Shown here: positions 33,722 to 43,090 of the stretch, piece after piece
Layout: the number at the start of each line of letters is the position of its first letter
Position numbering within the stretch: the stretch's first letter is position 1
Notes under the pieces: generated by a model
Databases searched by the model: none
What the model saw: the letters and a program-made list of their open reading frames with translations, nothing else
Told to the model about the DNA's origin: nothing
Source of the DNA: Isoetes taiwanensis
Lineage: Eukaryota; Streptophyta; Lycopodiopsida; Isoetales; Isoetaceae
Reading direction: 5' to 3'
DNA: 64,000 nucleotides
Assembly (NCBI GenBank): GCA_021234155.1
Contig: JAJEKV010000053.1
Coordinates: forward strand, 1,189,307 to 1,253,306
Translations under genes and position numbers: made by a program

Positions 33722-33830
33722 CCGAGGGTGTTATTAAAAAGTTGAGGGCCATCAAAATGGCGAGGGTTGCGTCTGCGCTTGGAGCCTTTTGATGCCCCCA
33801 ATTTTTTTTTTTTCAATAACACCCGAGGGC
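33722..33830. mobile_element. Fold-back miniature element (GGGTGTTATT family)
   Basis: The left arm TCCGAGGGTGTTATTAAAAA and right arm (...TTTCAATAACACCCGAGGG) are inverted copies. The inner parts also pair (GGGCCATCAAAATGG with CCTTTTGATGCCCCC). The right arm contains a T12 run. The element is ~109 bp and non-coding. Directly after it, GTGTTA...TAACAC forms another small hairpin. Confidence 0.6.
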
Positions 33831-34045
33831 CAGGGTGTTATCGCCCTTAACACTCCGCCCGAGAGTTTTGGGCCATCCAATCACCATCAAAATTGATCTA
33901 AATCCTCCATTTTCATAACTGCCTAGGGTGTTATGAAGTAGCAGTGTTATGGCTCTAGTAAACCACTGATCAAGATTGATCTCAACCATTGGATCACTAT
34001 AAACTTGAGGGGCAGTGTGTTAAACTAAGACCTAACTGTAATGTT

Positions 34046-34204
34046 TGCCTAGATTCTTGTTTTAACTCAAGTTGTGTCAAGTTATATGCAAAAAAATTAG
34101 CCTAGATTCTTGTTTTAGCTCAAGTTGTGTCATATTATATGCGAAAAAGTTCACCTAGATTCTTGTTTTAACTCAAGTTGTGTCATGTTATATGCCAAAA
34201 AGCA
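34046..34204. repeat. 53-bp tandem repeat, three copies
   Basis: CCTAGATTCTTGTTTTAACT begins each unit at 53-base spacing (about 34,048, 34,101 and 34,154). Each unit ends in GTGTCA..TTATATGC plus an A-run. Few differences separate copies. Confidence 0.85.
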
Positions 34205-35120
34205 CCCAAACCATTGAAAGGCTTTTTTCAAAGCATTAAAATGAGGGCACCACGACATTCATGAATTGGTCATGGTAATTGGTGAAAGATTGGTAACGAA
34301 TTGGTGCAACCATTCGTTAGTCCAAAAATTGGAGAAACCTTTTGTAACGAACAACGTTCTCTTTTCTCCACATTTTGGGAAAGTGAACTACGGATACAAC
34401 ATGAATTTAAAGTGTATTTTTAGAAATTCTGTAACTTACACAAGAGAAAAGGGGACTTTAATTTTCTCTGCATAGATATGAAAAGCACCTCATACTTTGG
34501 AGGATATCCGAATGTCACATATAAGTTACTTACAACATATCTATGACTACTTCAAACAAATACGCATAACCCCATTTTCTGCCAGCGGACTCTACCATAA
34601 TTGCTGACTTCCTTTTGTTTATGTGATGCCGAAACAGTATGCAAATGCTTTTGAAACCAGCATAAAATGTGTGCAGTCAAAAGTATAAATGGAACTCTAT
34701 AAAAGTGTTCCCATTTTCTTTGGATGAATTATAGGACATAGTGCCTGTAAATTTCCAAAGTTCCACTGAAACGAATGTGCTATATGACCTCCATATTGGG
34801 ACATGTCTGAACTTTGCTAGAAAGCCCTGACGGAGTACTAAGGAATTAGAGCTTGGGCATGGCCACATTGATACTAGGCTAATGCCATGAGGTACAACAA
34901 GCAGCCTAGAAGGTATCCTTTCAATCACTGCAATAATATTTCCACTGATCAGCCCTTTAAAAGATATGGCACAGCCATGATGACAGAAATTCTATTCAAT
35001 AAAATGGTGACCTCAAAAAGAAGCAGAGAAAGAAAGAAAGAATGATTCCAGAGTTATCTATGGTTTGAGTTCATACAAAAAGAATAATGTCTATAAATGA
35101 GTAGGCTGAAGAAACGAACC
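34205..35120. other. Gene-poor DNA 3' of the uL18 gene
   Basis: AT-rich with short frames. The part nearest 35,120 should include the 3' UTR of the minus-strand uL18 gene. No transposon features recognised. Confidence 0.4.
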
Positions 35121-35124
35121 ATTT

Positions 35125-35454
35125 TCAAAACACTTGAAGGCCGCCCTTTTCAAGATTGTCTACGAATGCCTTTAAAGCAGCATGGTGGTGGCAGTCTGTT
35201 TTTTTCAGTTCTTCTTCCATAGCAAAGGAAAGCTCTGTAACTTGTTTGATTTTAAGTCGCCAGGCCAAGAGCTCTCCTAATTTGGCAGCTATTTCCGTCT
35301 GCTGAAGCCCTTGAAGATCTGTGCGGAGTGCTGCTTCTGTTGAATCACAAACTGCGATGGTGCGACTTGTGATCCGATGACAGACCTGTGCAGAGATGTG
35401 TTTGGATCCCATCTGCAAGCTCAACGCATAGGGCTTCTTCACGTATCTCGCCAT
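35125..35454 (-). CDS. uL18-family ribosomal protein (L18p/L5e), organelle-type
   Basis: Single-exon frame of 109 residues. It reads YVKKPYALSLQMGSKHISAQ, then VCHRITSRTIAVCDSTEAAL, EIAAKLGELLAWRLKIKQVT and HHAALKAFVDNLEKGGLQVF. This follows the uL18 plan: a beta-strand that binds 5S or large-subunit rRNA (hI.AQV), an alanine-rich 'AAK(L/I)G..L..R' helix, and a closing H.(A/K)(A/V)KA..D..(R/E).G. Length and lack of an N-terminal extension fit the short plant L18p/L5e proteins thought to serve the mitochondrial ribosome. An upstream in-frame extension exists, but the ATG at 35,454 fits the family start and follows a telo-box-like motif. It is shorter than plastid uL18. The organelle assignment is inference. 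Confidence 0.75.
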   Translation of the reverse strand: MARYVKKPYALSLQMGSKHISAQVCHRITSRTIAVCDSTEAALRTDLQGLQQTEIAAKLGELLAWRLKIKQVTELSFAMEEELKKTDCHHHAALKAFVDNLEKGGLQVF

Positions 35455-35468
35455 AACCCTAACCCTAT
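35455..35468 (-). promoter_or_regulatory. Telo-box-like element immediately before the uL18 start
   Basis: The plus strand reads AACCCTAACCCTATC right upstream of the ATG of the minus-strand gene. Telo boxes (AAACCCTAA) are known promoter or leader elements of plant translation-machinery genes. Position and gene class fit; the match is partial. Confidence 0.4.
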
Positions 35469-35599
35469 CCTTCAGATTTCCAAAGTGTTGGGCAAAGTTT
35501 TTAAACCCAAACGGAAATTTTCCTACTCTATCATCAAATAGCCGGATATTTTCAGTTTCCAATCGGAAATTTATATTACTCTTGTACAACTTGTACAAA

Positions 35600-36580
35600 T
35601 ATGCATAAAAATCTATCGGAATTTTTCATGCAATGCGCTAACTCAACCGGAAACTCTTAGTTTCAACCGGAACAAACCTTCTCTACCCCGGAATTTGCCC
35701 AACAGTGCATCCAACCAAGATCAGTTTTTGGTTCAAAATTCAGTATAGTGGATGGCTAAAGTGTGTATTATAGCTTCTAGGCCCTCGAAAAGTGGCAAAA
35801 TTGGTAGAATATTCCCTCTCCACAGATCCTGTTCATTCTTCTGGGATCAAACTGACCCTGTTGATCCGATTTTAAAGGGGGCACTTGAAGACTAGGAACC
35901 ATTGGTTAATATAGTATTCTAGCATCCGGACACTACAGTGTCATACCAATTCAATCCAACAGTGCACCAGGATGCCAACATGACATGAGCCTGGGGAATC
36001 GAACTCCAGTTCCAATCCAATGCTCATTGCTTACCTGGAATAGCACGAGGATGCCATCTCCAACTATGCTACGTGAAGATCATGCCACGCCTGCCCATAG
36101 CTACAGTAAGCCCATGCATAGCGATCATCGCACACATGCCACTGACTGCCACTCCAAGCTACAACTGTCAGCGGCATGCATTCGATGATCCTATACATAG
36201 CGCTTGCCATGCCGAGTACCAGTACCTGTAAGGCCACAAAGGCAGGCTGTCAGTGAGCCTGGGGAATTGAACCCAAGCGCAATGCCAATGCTCATCCAGG
36301 CATAAGGACATCCCAGGAAAAAGGATCGCCCTTATGCCCAGGGGCCGAAGCCCACTGAAAATGCACGTGTTAGTAACCAAATGCAACAACAAACAAGCTT
36401 CTCCGAGACAGGGCAGAAGAAATAGCACATATTTATGAGGTCATCAAATGTATAAATGCCACCTACGTCAAACTGCACAATAAAAACATTACATACACTA
36501 GCAAGAGCACAAAGGTCTAGTTCATAGGCTATCCAGATGCAGCATGCCTGATGACGGCATCATCTCCTGGGTCAGTAGAC
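35600..36580. other. Non-coding DNA with two tRNA B-box-like motifs
   Basis: On the minus strand, GAGTTCGATTCCCCAGGCTC (about 36,015-35,990) and GGGTTCAATTCCCCAGGCTC (about 36,275-36,255) both resemble an RNA polymerase III B box. Each is preceded by GAGCATTGG. They could be two heads of a tRNA-derived SINE. No full tRNA cloverleaf was found. Confidence 0.3.
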
Positions 36581-36582
36581 CT

Positions 36583-36920
36583 CTAGCAAGGCTCCATATG
36601 TGATCTCAATGCCTGCAACTTAGACATTGCAGCCCCAAGCTTCTCTAAAGCAACACTGGAAATTGCAGAATCAGTAGCCACATAGAAACCTATCAACTGC
36701 CTCCGAAGGATCCTAAGCGAAGTGGCAATTCTGTGGGCCTCGGTTCCAACCTGCACAATACTTGTTATGAACTCCTCTGCAGTGAACACCTGTTCACCCT
36801 CTGGAGGATACACATGAGGATTAGGATGGGATGCATCAATCCTGGCACTAATCAAATCAGAGTCCAAGCTTAAGACATGATGGGCTGTCTCCCCCGTGGA
36901 ATTTCCATTGCTCTCCAACC
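36583..36920 (-). CDS. Unrecognised ORF, possibly the last exon of a gene
   Basis: The minus-strand frame of about 111 residues reads naturally (VLSLDSDLISARIDASHPNP, PPEGEQVFTAEEFITSIVQV, FYVATDSAISSVALEKLGAA) and ends in a stop. A good splice acceptor (CTTCTTGCAG) sits at its 5' end. Another exon-like stretch (CNFEDLRDPSFSPELHILDH, about 37,131-37,018) lies upstream with its own acceptor TTTGCCTGCAG. The phases of the two do not join cleanly with the donor I found, so I leave them unjoined. I do not recognise the protein. It may be a host gene fragment or transposon-captured sequence. Confidence 0.35.
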
Positions 36921-37498
36921 CTGCAAGAAGGCGTCACTACCACAGACCATCCTCAAAGAAAACAAATAAAAACACACAACTGAAGCTATACATCAAACAA
37001 AATACACATGGAATCACCCAACGGCCATGGTATGGTCCCCAGTGTGAATGGGGATGTAATCCACACCATGATCTAGAATATGAAGCTCTGGGCTGAAGGA
37101 TGGATCACGAAGATCCTCAAAGTTACAATCCCTGCAGGCAAACCAAACAGGATAGTTCTGGCATCAGATGGCATGCAGTGGGCGGGGTCCAAGAGAACCC
37201 TCCACCAGCACGAACTCTGTGCTCATTCACACGAGCATTGTTGGAAGGAATGATCCAAAATTTCTTTGCTCAAAGTGTACTTTCCACTCCCCGAGCATCA
37301 TGCAAACAAGAAACATCGGGGCTCGAGTGAGTCTCGACCAACGTGATAAAATATAAAGTGTGCTCCCTTATTCAAGCGGGTTCTGTTGTCCAAAACACGC
37401 TGAGGCCTTTTGTGTCCCCAACCCCATCTTAGATAGAGATCCTTCCCTTCTCAATCATGAATTCGGATCGTTATGGAGGTGGCAAGAATAGTGCACCT

Positions 37499-39610
37499 TT
37501 TTTTTTTTTTTGTTGAAGGACGAAAAGCCAAAAAGTTTATTAATCGAGGAAAAAATTACAAAATTTACATGTCTCATCTAACCGTGTAAGCACCGCGAGA
37601 TGCCACGAGAACACGAGCACGGGCACAATGTACTTACTCGAGAATAGGAGACTAATGATAAGAATCAATTCGAAGATCTTGAATCCGATCGTTCCACCGT
37701 TACGAAGTCAAGGGAAGAACACTTTCGTGAGGGTCGTCAATATCTTTTTACGGGCCCACTTGTAATAACACTGTGTGCAGATGAATAAATGCCCTGAAAG
37801 ATGTGGTGTCTGCGACGCTCCCATATCGACCATAGGAGGCCATGCGTTGGGATAGGACGCCAAAAGGATGCATCGGCAGTTCAATGTAATTATTAAACAA
37901 ACCTTGTAGCGGGACCACGCTGGTTGAACCTCGGGACAATCAAAGAGACAATGCTCAAGAGTCTCAACGTCCGAGCGAGACGGGCATCTTACCGGATATC
38001 ACGAGGATCATAGCGGTGTCGAAGGCATTAACCCGCAGCACACATGGATAACCCGCCACCACGCCATCACGAGAGACTTTGGGGTGGAGCAACCTATCCC
38101 AAAGCCATGTACGACACAAAGTGGGTTGTGGAACATGTAGGTGCCACCCATCTGGCAACTGGAGGGGTTGTGGTGCTAAAAGAAGGCGATATACTGATCT
38201 GACAAATTGCTTGCATTTGTGAATATTTTCATGACAGTCCCATGGCACCCTTTCAGCAACACCAACTTGCACTATGAGAGGCAAATTTTCTGCGACCTTC
38301 TCCCATAGAGATACATCCCAACGAGAGAGCAAGAACTTTGCCTGAAATTCAGGCCAAGACAGTAGGCGACCCTCCTCATACCATGCTTGAATAGAAACAA
38401 CACCTGCAAGAACCCATCGTCTCTGTGTAAGGGGATGAACTGAGGCTGCCAATGGAGGTGTTGAGGGGTCTGGAGGTAGTGGCGCCCACCACCATGGAGT
38501 CCAATAGGGGCATGGCATGGCGAAAAGATGTCCGGATCGCCTCCCATGCCGCCAACAAGCCACGCAAAAAATGGAGAAGCGCTTGGAAAAGGCTGCAGAA
38601 GTCCGAAATAAAGCCCAAAGGTAGGACTGGTTTGGCCGACCTTCTTGCCTAGAGGGATACAATGACCAAGAGCTTGTCTAAGAAGGCGTGAACCAGGAGA
38701 GTCATCCTCACCATTCAGGAGTCTCCAAATGAACTTTGAAATAAGCACTTTGCTCTGCAGTAAGAAGTCCATCATACCCAGACCACCTGCCCATTTTGGA
38801 AGGATGCACTTCCAAGCCACCTTAACCACGGCACCTTCCTCGATGCACGCCCAAAATAAAGTTCGAACTATTGCAATGAGCTCCGCGACTTTGATCCGTG
38901 GTGCTAGCGATAAGGATGCCATATAAACATGGGTACTACTAAGGACCGACTTGGCCCTTTATGTCGCGACTGCAAGAGACAACTTAGCAGTGGACCACCA
39001 GAACAAGTGCTTCTCCAAACCCCTAATGATCTCCTCCCATGTAGCTCCCATGGTAACATGGATGCCAACTGGAATCCCCAACAACTTGATGGCCCGTCCA
39101 TGCGCAAGTAATTTCCATGGATAATCGTGAACACATCTTGGGAGCCGGACTATCCAATGTCTACAAAGCTGTACACTACATACCCCAAAGAACACCGAAG
39201 CCCGGTGAAAAAGTGTCTAAAAGCATTTTGGCAGCAACAAGATTCTCATCATTAGCGACTAGGAAGAGGAACGGTAATCGTGCATATTGATTGCAAACCT
39301 CTTGTGTGCCGTCCTCCATTGCAAGACCATGGAGAAGTCCCTCTGTCGTTGCAATGGTGAATAACTGTGACAAAGCCTCTGCAACAATTGTGAAAAGCAA
39401 TGGTGCTAAAGGGCATCCCTGGCGAATACCACGACCGAGTGAAAAGGCATGTGACGGCTCACCATGGAACAGGACAGCCGCCCTAGCAGAGATATGCAGC
39501 TTCATAATATCTGATGTGAATTGTTCCCCAAATCCCAGTCTTAGCATACAACGACGCATGAATTCCCAGCTGACACTGTCATAAGCTTTTGCAAAATCAC
39601 ACTGAAACTT
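37499..39610 (-). mobile_element. LINE 3, 5'-truncated with poly(A) tail
   Basis: On the minus strand the element starts inside the RT at about 39,610 (CDFAKAYDSVSWEFM) and continues with LHISARAAVLFHGEPSHAFS and RGIRQGCPLAPLLFTIVAEA. The catalytic YADD site is degraded to QYARLP-like sequence. Further on come LLGIPVGIHVTMGATWEEII, LFWACIEEGAVVKVAWKCIL and the C-terminal region (WLWDRLLHPKV). It ends in a T-run on the plus strand (about 37,499-37,512), which is the poly(A) tail. It belongs to the same family as the LINE at 25.7-28.6 kb. Frameshifts abound. 5' truncation plus poly(A) is the classic product of target-primed reverse transcription. Confidence 0.8.
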
Positions 39611-39705
39611 CGATAACTTTGGTAGGCTGGACTAAGTAACTCAAATGGCTTCCAACAAAGCCAAGACTTACAGAAATAAGACAAAATCAAGTACAAGGTA
39701 CTTAC

Positions 39706-40560
39706 TTATATGTCCTTGACCTGCCAAAAGCTCGTATCTGGTTTTGTACTTATGATAGCTACTTCTAGCGACATTTGCTCACGCACACTGCCAACTCCCC
39801 TTCTACTAGTTACCTCCTTCCATCTTTGAAATGCCAAACCGTATGGAAAAGACTCCAAGGAATGCTCACACTTGTAAAGTCTTAAGGTAGCATCAAGGTT
39901 AATGTCTAAGCAGTTTCGCAGCTTGTTTTTTATAAAGCTCAATGAACTAAAAGCGCTTTCATCCTCTACAGTTTCAAGTATCATTGTCGTACATAGATCA
40001 GCTAGTTTGATATATTTACTCAGGGCATCCTTGAGGTAATCGTGCAGAGTTAACTTATTCCACCGTCTTGTTACAATGCCTTGTTCTAATGGCTCATGCA
40101 AGAGAAGAAATTGAGCATACATTGTTGTGCCAAATAGTCCTGATTGCATTTATAATGCATCTGAATCTAGAATGTGATTTACTTCCTTGCCATCAATTAT
40201 ATGTCTCTGACAGAAATGGCCAATCAGAACCTTCACACAATCTTAAAGCAACGTTACAGGCCCATTAGCATTATTCCAGAAACTGGGGAAGATAATTCCC
40301 ATTGCATCGAGCAATTCATCACGAGAGAATCACGCAATTCTCAAGCAGCTTAGACTTATCCCAACATCCCATAGTCGATAACTCGAAGCAAGCAATTGTG
40401 ATCACATTTGGCTGCCAAAGGTTCAAAAAAATTTGCATCCAAAAATCCTTTGATATACAGTAGTGATAAATACTAGTGGTAGTAATTATTGCAATTGCTG
40501 GTAAGGGGCAAAAGTGTATAGAGCCTAATGAAATGCCCATAGAATATAGCGAATTTGGCA
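39706..40560 (-). pseudogene. hAT-type transposase, C-terminal remnant
   Basis: The minus-strand 147-residue frame (40,149-39,706) holds a hAT dimerisation-like region: VEDESAFSSLSFIKNKLRNC then LDATLRLYKCEHSLESFPYG and LAFQRWKEVTSRRGV. The E..FS.L..IKNKLR...L.LR pattern fits plant hAT-like (ZNF862-like) proteins. Upstream, in broken frames to about 40,330, come LLDAMGIIFPSFWNN and CVKVLIGHFCQRHIIDGKEV. No N-terminal BED finger or terminal inverted repeats were found. Confidence 0.6.
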
Positions 40561-42150
40561 TCGCCTAAGGGGAATTAGCTTGGTCAACACCTTTCTAATA
40601 TGAAACCCAAATGGCCAAAGGTGTTCGTATGTTCAAATCGTCAAACAACAAATTGGCCATTCTAACTGCTTTACTGCCAATGTGTTACGAAATGGCGAAT
40701 ATGCAGCTACTACATAGCTAATTCATCCTACTCAGGCCGGCCAGTGCATTTTGCCAGATTAGGAGTTTCCTGGCCAAATGGCCTGCCGGGGCCACTAAAA
40801 TTTTTCCCAAAACTCTTGAACTGGGCGTCTTTTTTTTGTCACTTTTCCATTTCGTGTTTCATTGGGAGCTCCTGGCTGCTATAACTGCCAGACCTCTGAG
40901 CTGACCACCGCCGTACCATCACCATAGTTCGACGCCAACGCACCTTCGCCATAGTTGTTCTTGTTGTGCCATCAGCAACCCATTGCCTAAGCTCGGTGCC
41001 CGCCCCTGCTCACGCTGCCCCTGACCCTCATTTTGTGATCCTCTTCTCCCAGCCATGCCCCATATCCTACAGACCCAGAGTCTAGAGACATGTATCGTGC
41101 GCCATGGAAGGGGAATGTTTTAGCACACCCTTAACCTCCTATCACCAAGCCAAACCCTTTACCAGCACGGTAAGCATTCTTTCAATGAATATAATCGTTT
41201 CTCGCTTTACCTATCCATTAGTAACTCTGCTTTCTATTTAAAATAGAAGACTCCTGCCTAACAATTGTCTTTTCCTAAACCAATGCTATGGTGGCAACAA
41301 ATCCAACGGACTTGGGATTACCCTAAGTATCCTTATTGTTATTGGGAAATGGTTCCCACAACCATATTATCGAATTTTGATGATGAGAGATAGAAGGAAA
41401 TTCATATGAGTGTGATAACCACTTCTAAGTTGGATCCTAATCCACTATCACCTCTGATATTCTTTATCCAAAGGCAATAATGTCAAGTTATCGACATTTC
41501 AAACCCAAAACTTTAAATATTTTCCCTAGCAGATGTTTGGGTAGCGATATTCTTTCACTTCCGCCATGACTTAATCTACAATAAGTTCATATGCTTCATA
41601 TTATCCATTATTCAACTCCATACACTGGGGTTAAGTAGAATTCAAAGACATGATCATATTTAACGCTATTTTCCATAGTCTGTAAGCATTGACTCGTCTC
41701 ATTAGCCAGTTAACAGTATCCCCTCTAGGCCATGGTTCTCCATTTTATTCCATCATCCTTCAATACTTCTTCTCCATGGTCGTGCTCCTATTATGGACTA
41801 TTCCCCCAGATTATGATACAAATTCTATGAGATACTCCTCGTAGGGTACCTAGATTTGGTTGGGGCAAAGTATTTCCAACCATTACTTTAGTACCTTAAG
41901 GTCATTAGGTCCATGAATAAACTTACATATCCCAAGGAATTATATGAATATCTCAAACATTAGTACCAATCAAGGACCTTACAAAAAAGGCTCCTTCTAT
42001 TAAAGATCTTTGTGAATTTAAGGTTCACCATGTTGTCCCAAAAATTGAAAATTTTTTCCCCCCTGAGCCACGTCTTGAATATTTGAAGGGCTTTCAAGCC
42101 CATTGCTACCTAAAGAACCGGAACAACACTATTCAATTGGGTTTCACCAA
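40561..42150. other. Mostly non-coding DNA; short ORF-like stretch near its end
   Basis: 40,560-41,950 shows nothing recognisable. On the plus strand 41,985-42,260 stays open and reads SIKDLCEFKVHHVVPKIENF then EYLKGFQAHCYLKNRN. It is out of frame with the phosphatase that follows and unlike any family I know. Confidence 0.35.
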
Positions 42151-42156
42151 TTGCAG

Positions 42157-42669
42157 AGCCAAAATCTATCCTCGTCTGCTATTAGGGAGCAGCCCAAAGT
42201 GGCCATATGGTCTTGTATGGCAAAGAAAAATGTTGTCAATGTTCTTGGTGTTCTCGGCCTGCCAGTTTTGAAGTTCAAGTTTGTTTGGGGAAACGAAAGG
42301 GTCGAGCATGTGTCAGACCTCGATCCGGCCATCACAAAGAGGAAGCCTATTATAGTGAAAAGGCTGGAAAAGGTTTATGAAGCATACCAGAATTTTAATA
42401 AACACAACACGCTGATCATAGACAACTCCGCCTACAAGTGCTATCATAACTCGGACAATACAATCATTGCAAAGAGTTATCGACCAGAAGAGCATGAAAC
42501 GCCTAGGTGGTTGTCTTTCGATCTCGTTCCGGTGTTGGCGGAATCCATGTTTTCCATTCTTGTGGCTGATGTGATTAGGAACTATCCGAACCTCAAGCAG
42601 GTCGATCCAGAGAGCAGCGCGATCATGAGGGCTATGGACGGGAAATATTATGGTGATCAAGAAGAGTGA
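42157..42669 (+). CDS. Partial FCP1/NLI-type HAD phosphatase (probable last exon or pseudogene)
   Basis: The frame contains VAIWSCMAKKNVVNVLGVLG (motif II region, serine where threonine is usual), RKPIIVKRLEKVYEAYQNFN (motif III lysine), and NTLIIDNSAYKCYHNSDNTI (motif IV, IIDNS..K). These are in the order of the FCP1/CTD-phosphatase domain, a HAD-fold Ser/Thr phosphatase family acting on the RNA polymerase II tail and other targets. The nucleophile motif DxDx(T/V), which should lie 60-80 residues upstream, is absent from this exon. An acceptor-like CACCAATTGCAG ends at 42,156, so earlier exons may exist or be lost; I could not find them. The C-terminus (PRWLSFDLVPVLAESMFSIL) ends normally. 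Either a gene with unfound 5' exons or a truncated copy. Confidence 0.6.
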   Translation, partial: SQNLSSSAIREQPKVAIWSCMAKKNVVNVLGVLGLPVLKFKFVWGNERVEHVSDLDPAITKRKPIIVKRLEKVYEAYQNFNKHNTLIIDNSAYKCYHNSDNTIIAKSYRPEEHETPRWLSFDLVPVLAESMFSILVADVIRNYPNLKQVDPESSAIMRAMDGKYYGDQEE

Positions 42670-42714
42670 CCTCTGTTTTTAGGTAGAAAAGTTCTGTGAA
42701 TTTTGTAAAGACAG

Positions 42715-43090
42715 GTGAACAATTGTACTATATTTTGTAATGAAAATACTTGTACATTGAGTTTTCTCGGCCTTTCTCGACTCACGAGTCAAGAAAGACA
42801 TGCTTGTCCCAATGATGAGACCATTTGTATGCTTCTTTGTGTGATTGGATGCAGCTATATTCTTTAACGAAAATGGTTGTACATTCCCTTTCCAGAGCTT
42901 TTCTCAATTCGCGAGTCGAGAAAAACACTACTTGTCCCAAGGATGAGACTATTTGTATGCTTGTTTGTGTGATTGGATGCAACCATATTCTGTAATGAAA
43001 ATGGTTGTACATTGACTTTCCAGGACCTTTGCTAGGCACTACTTGTCCCGTTGATGAGACCATTTGTACGCTTGTGATTGACTGCAGCTA
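42715..43090. repeat. 127-bp tandem repeat, about three copies
   Basis: TTGTACATT...CTTGTCCC..GATGAGAC.ATTTGTA.GCTT recurs at 127-128 base spacing (anchors at about 42,751, 42,878 and 43,006). Each unit contains an inverted motif near TCTCGACTCACGAGTCAAGA. The array sits where the phosphatase 3' UTR would be. Confidence 0.85.

Noticed and set aside
35970..36350. Possible true tRNA genes
   Set aside because: B-box-like motifs occur, but no acceptor stem, anticodon arm or clean A box could be assembled.
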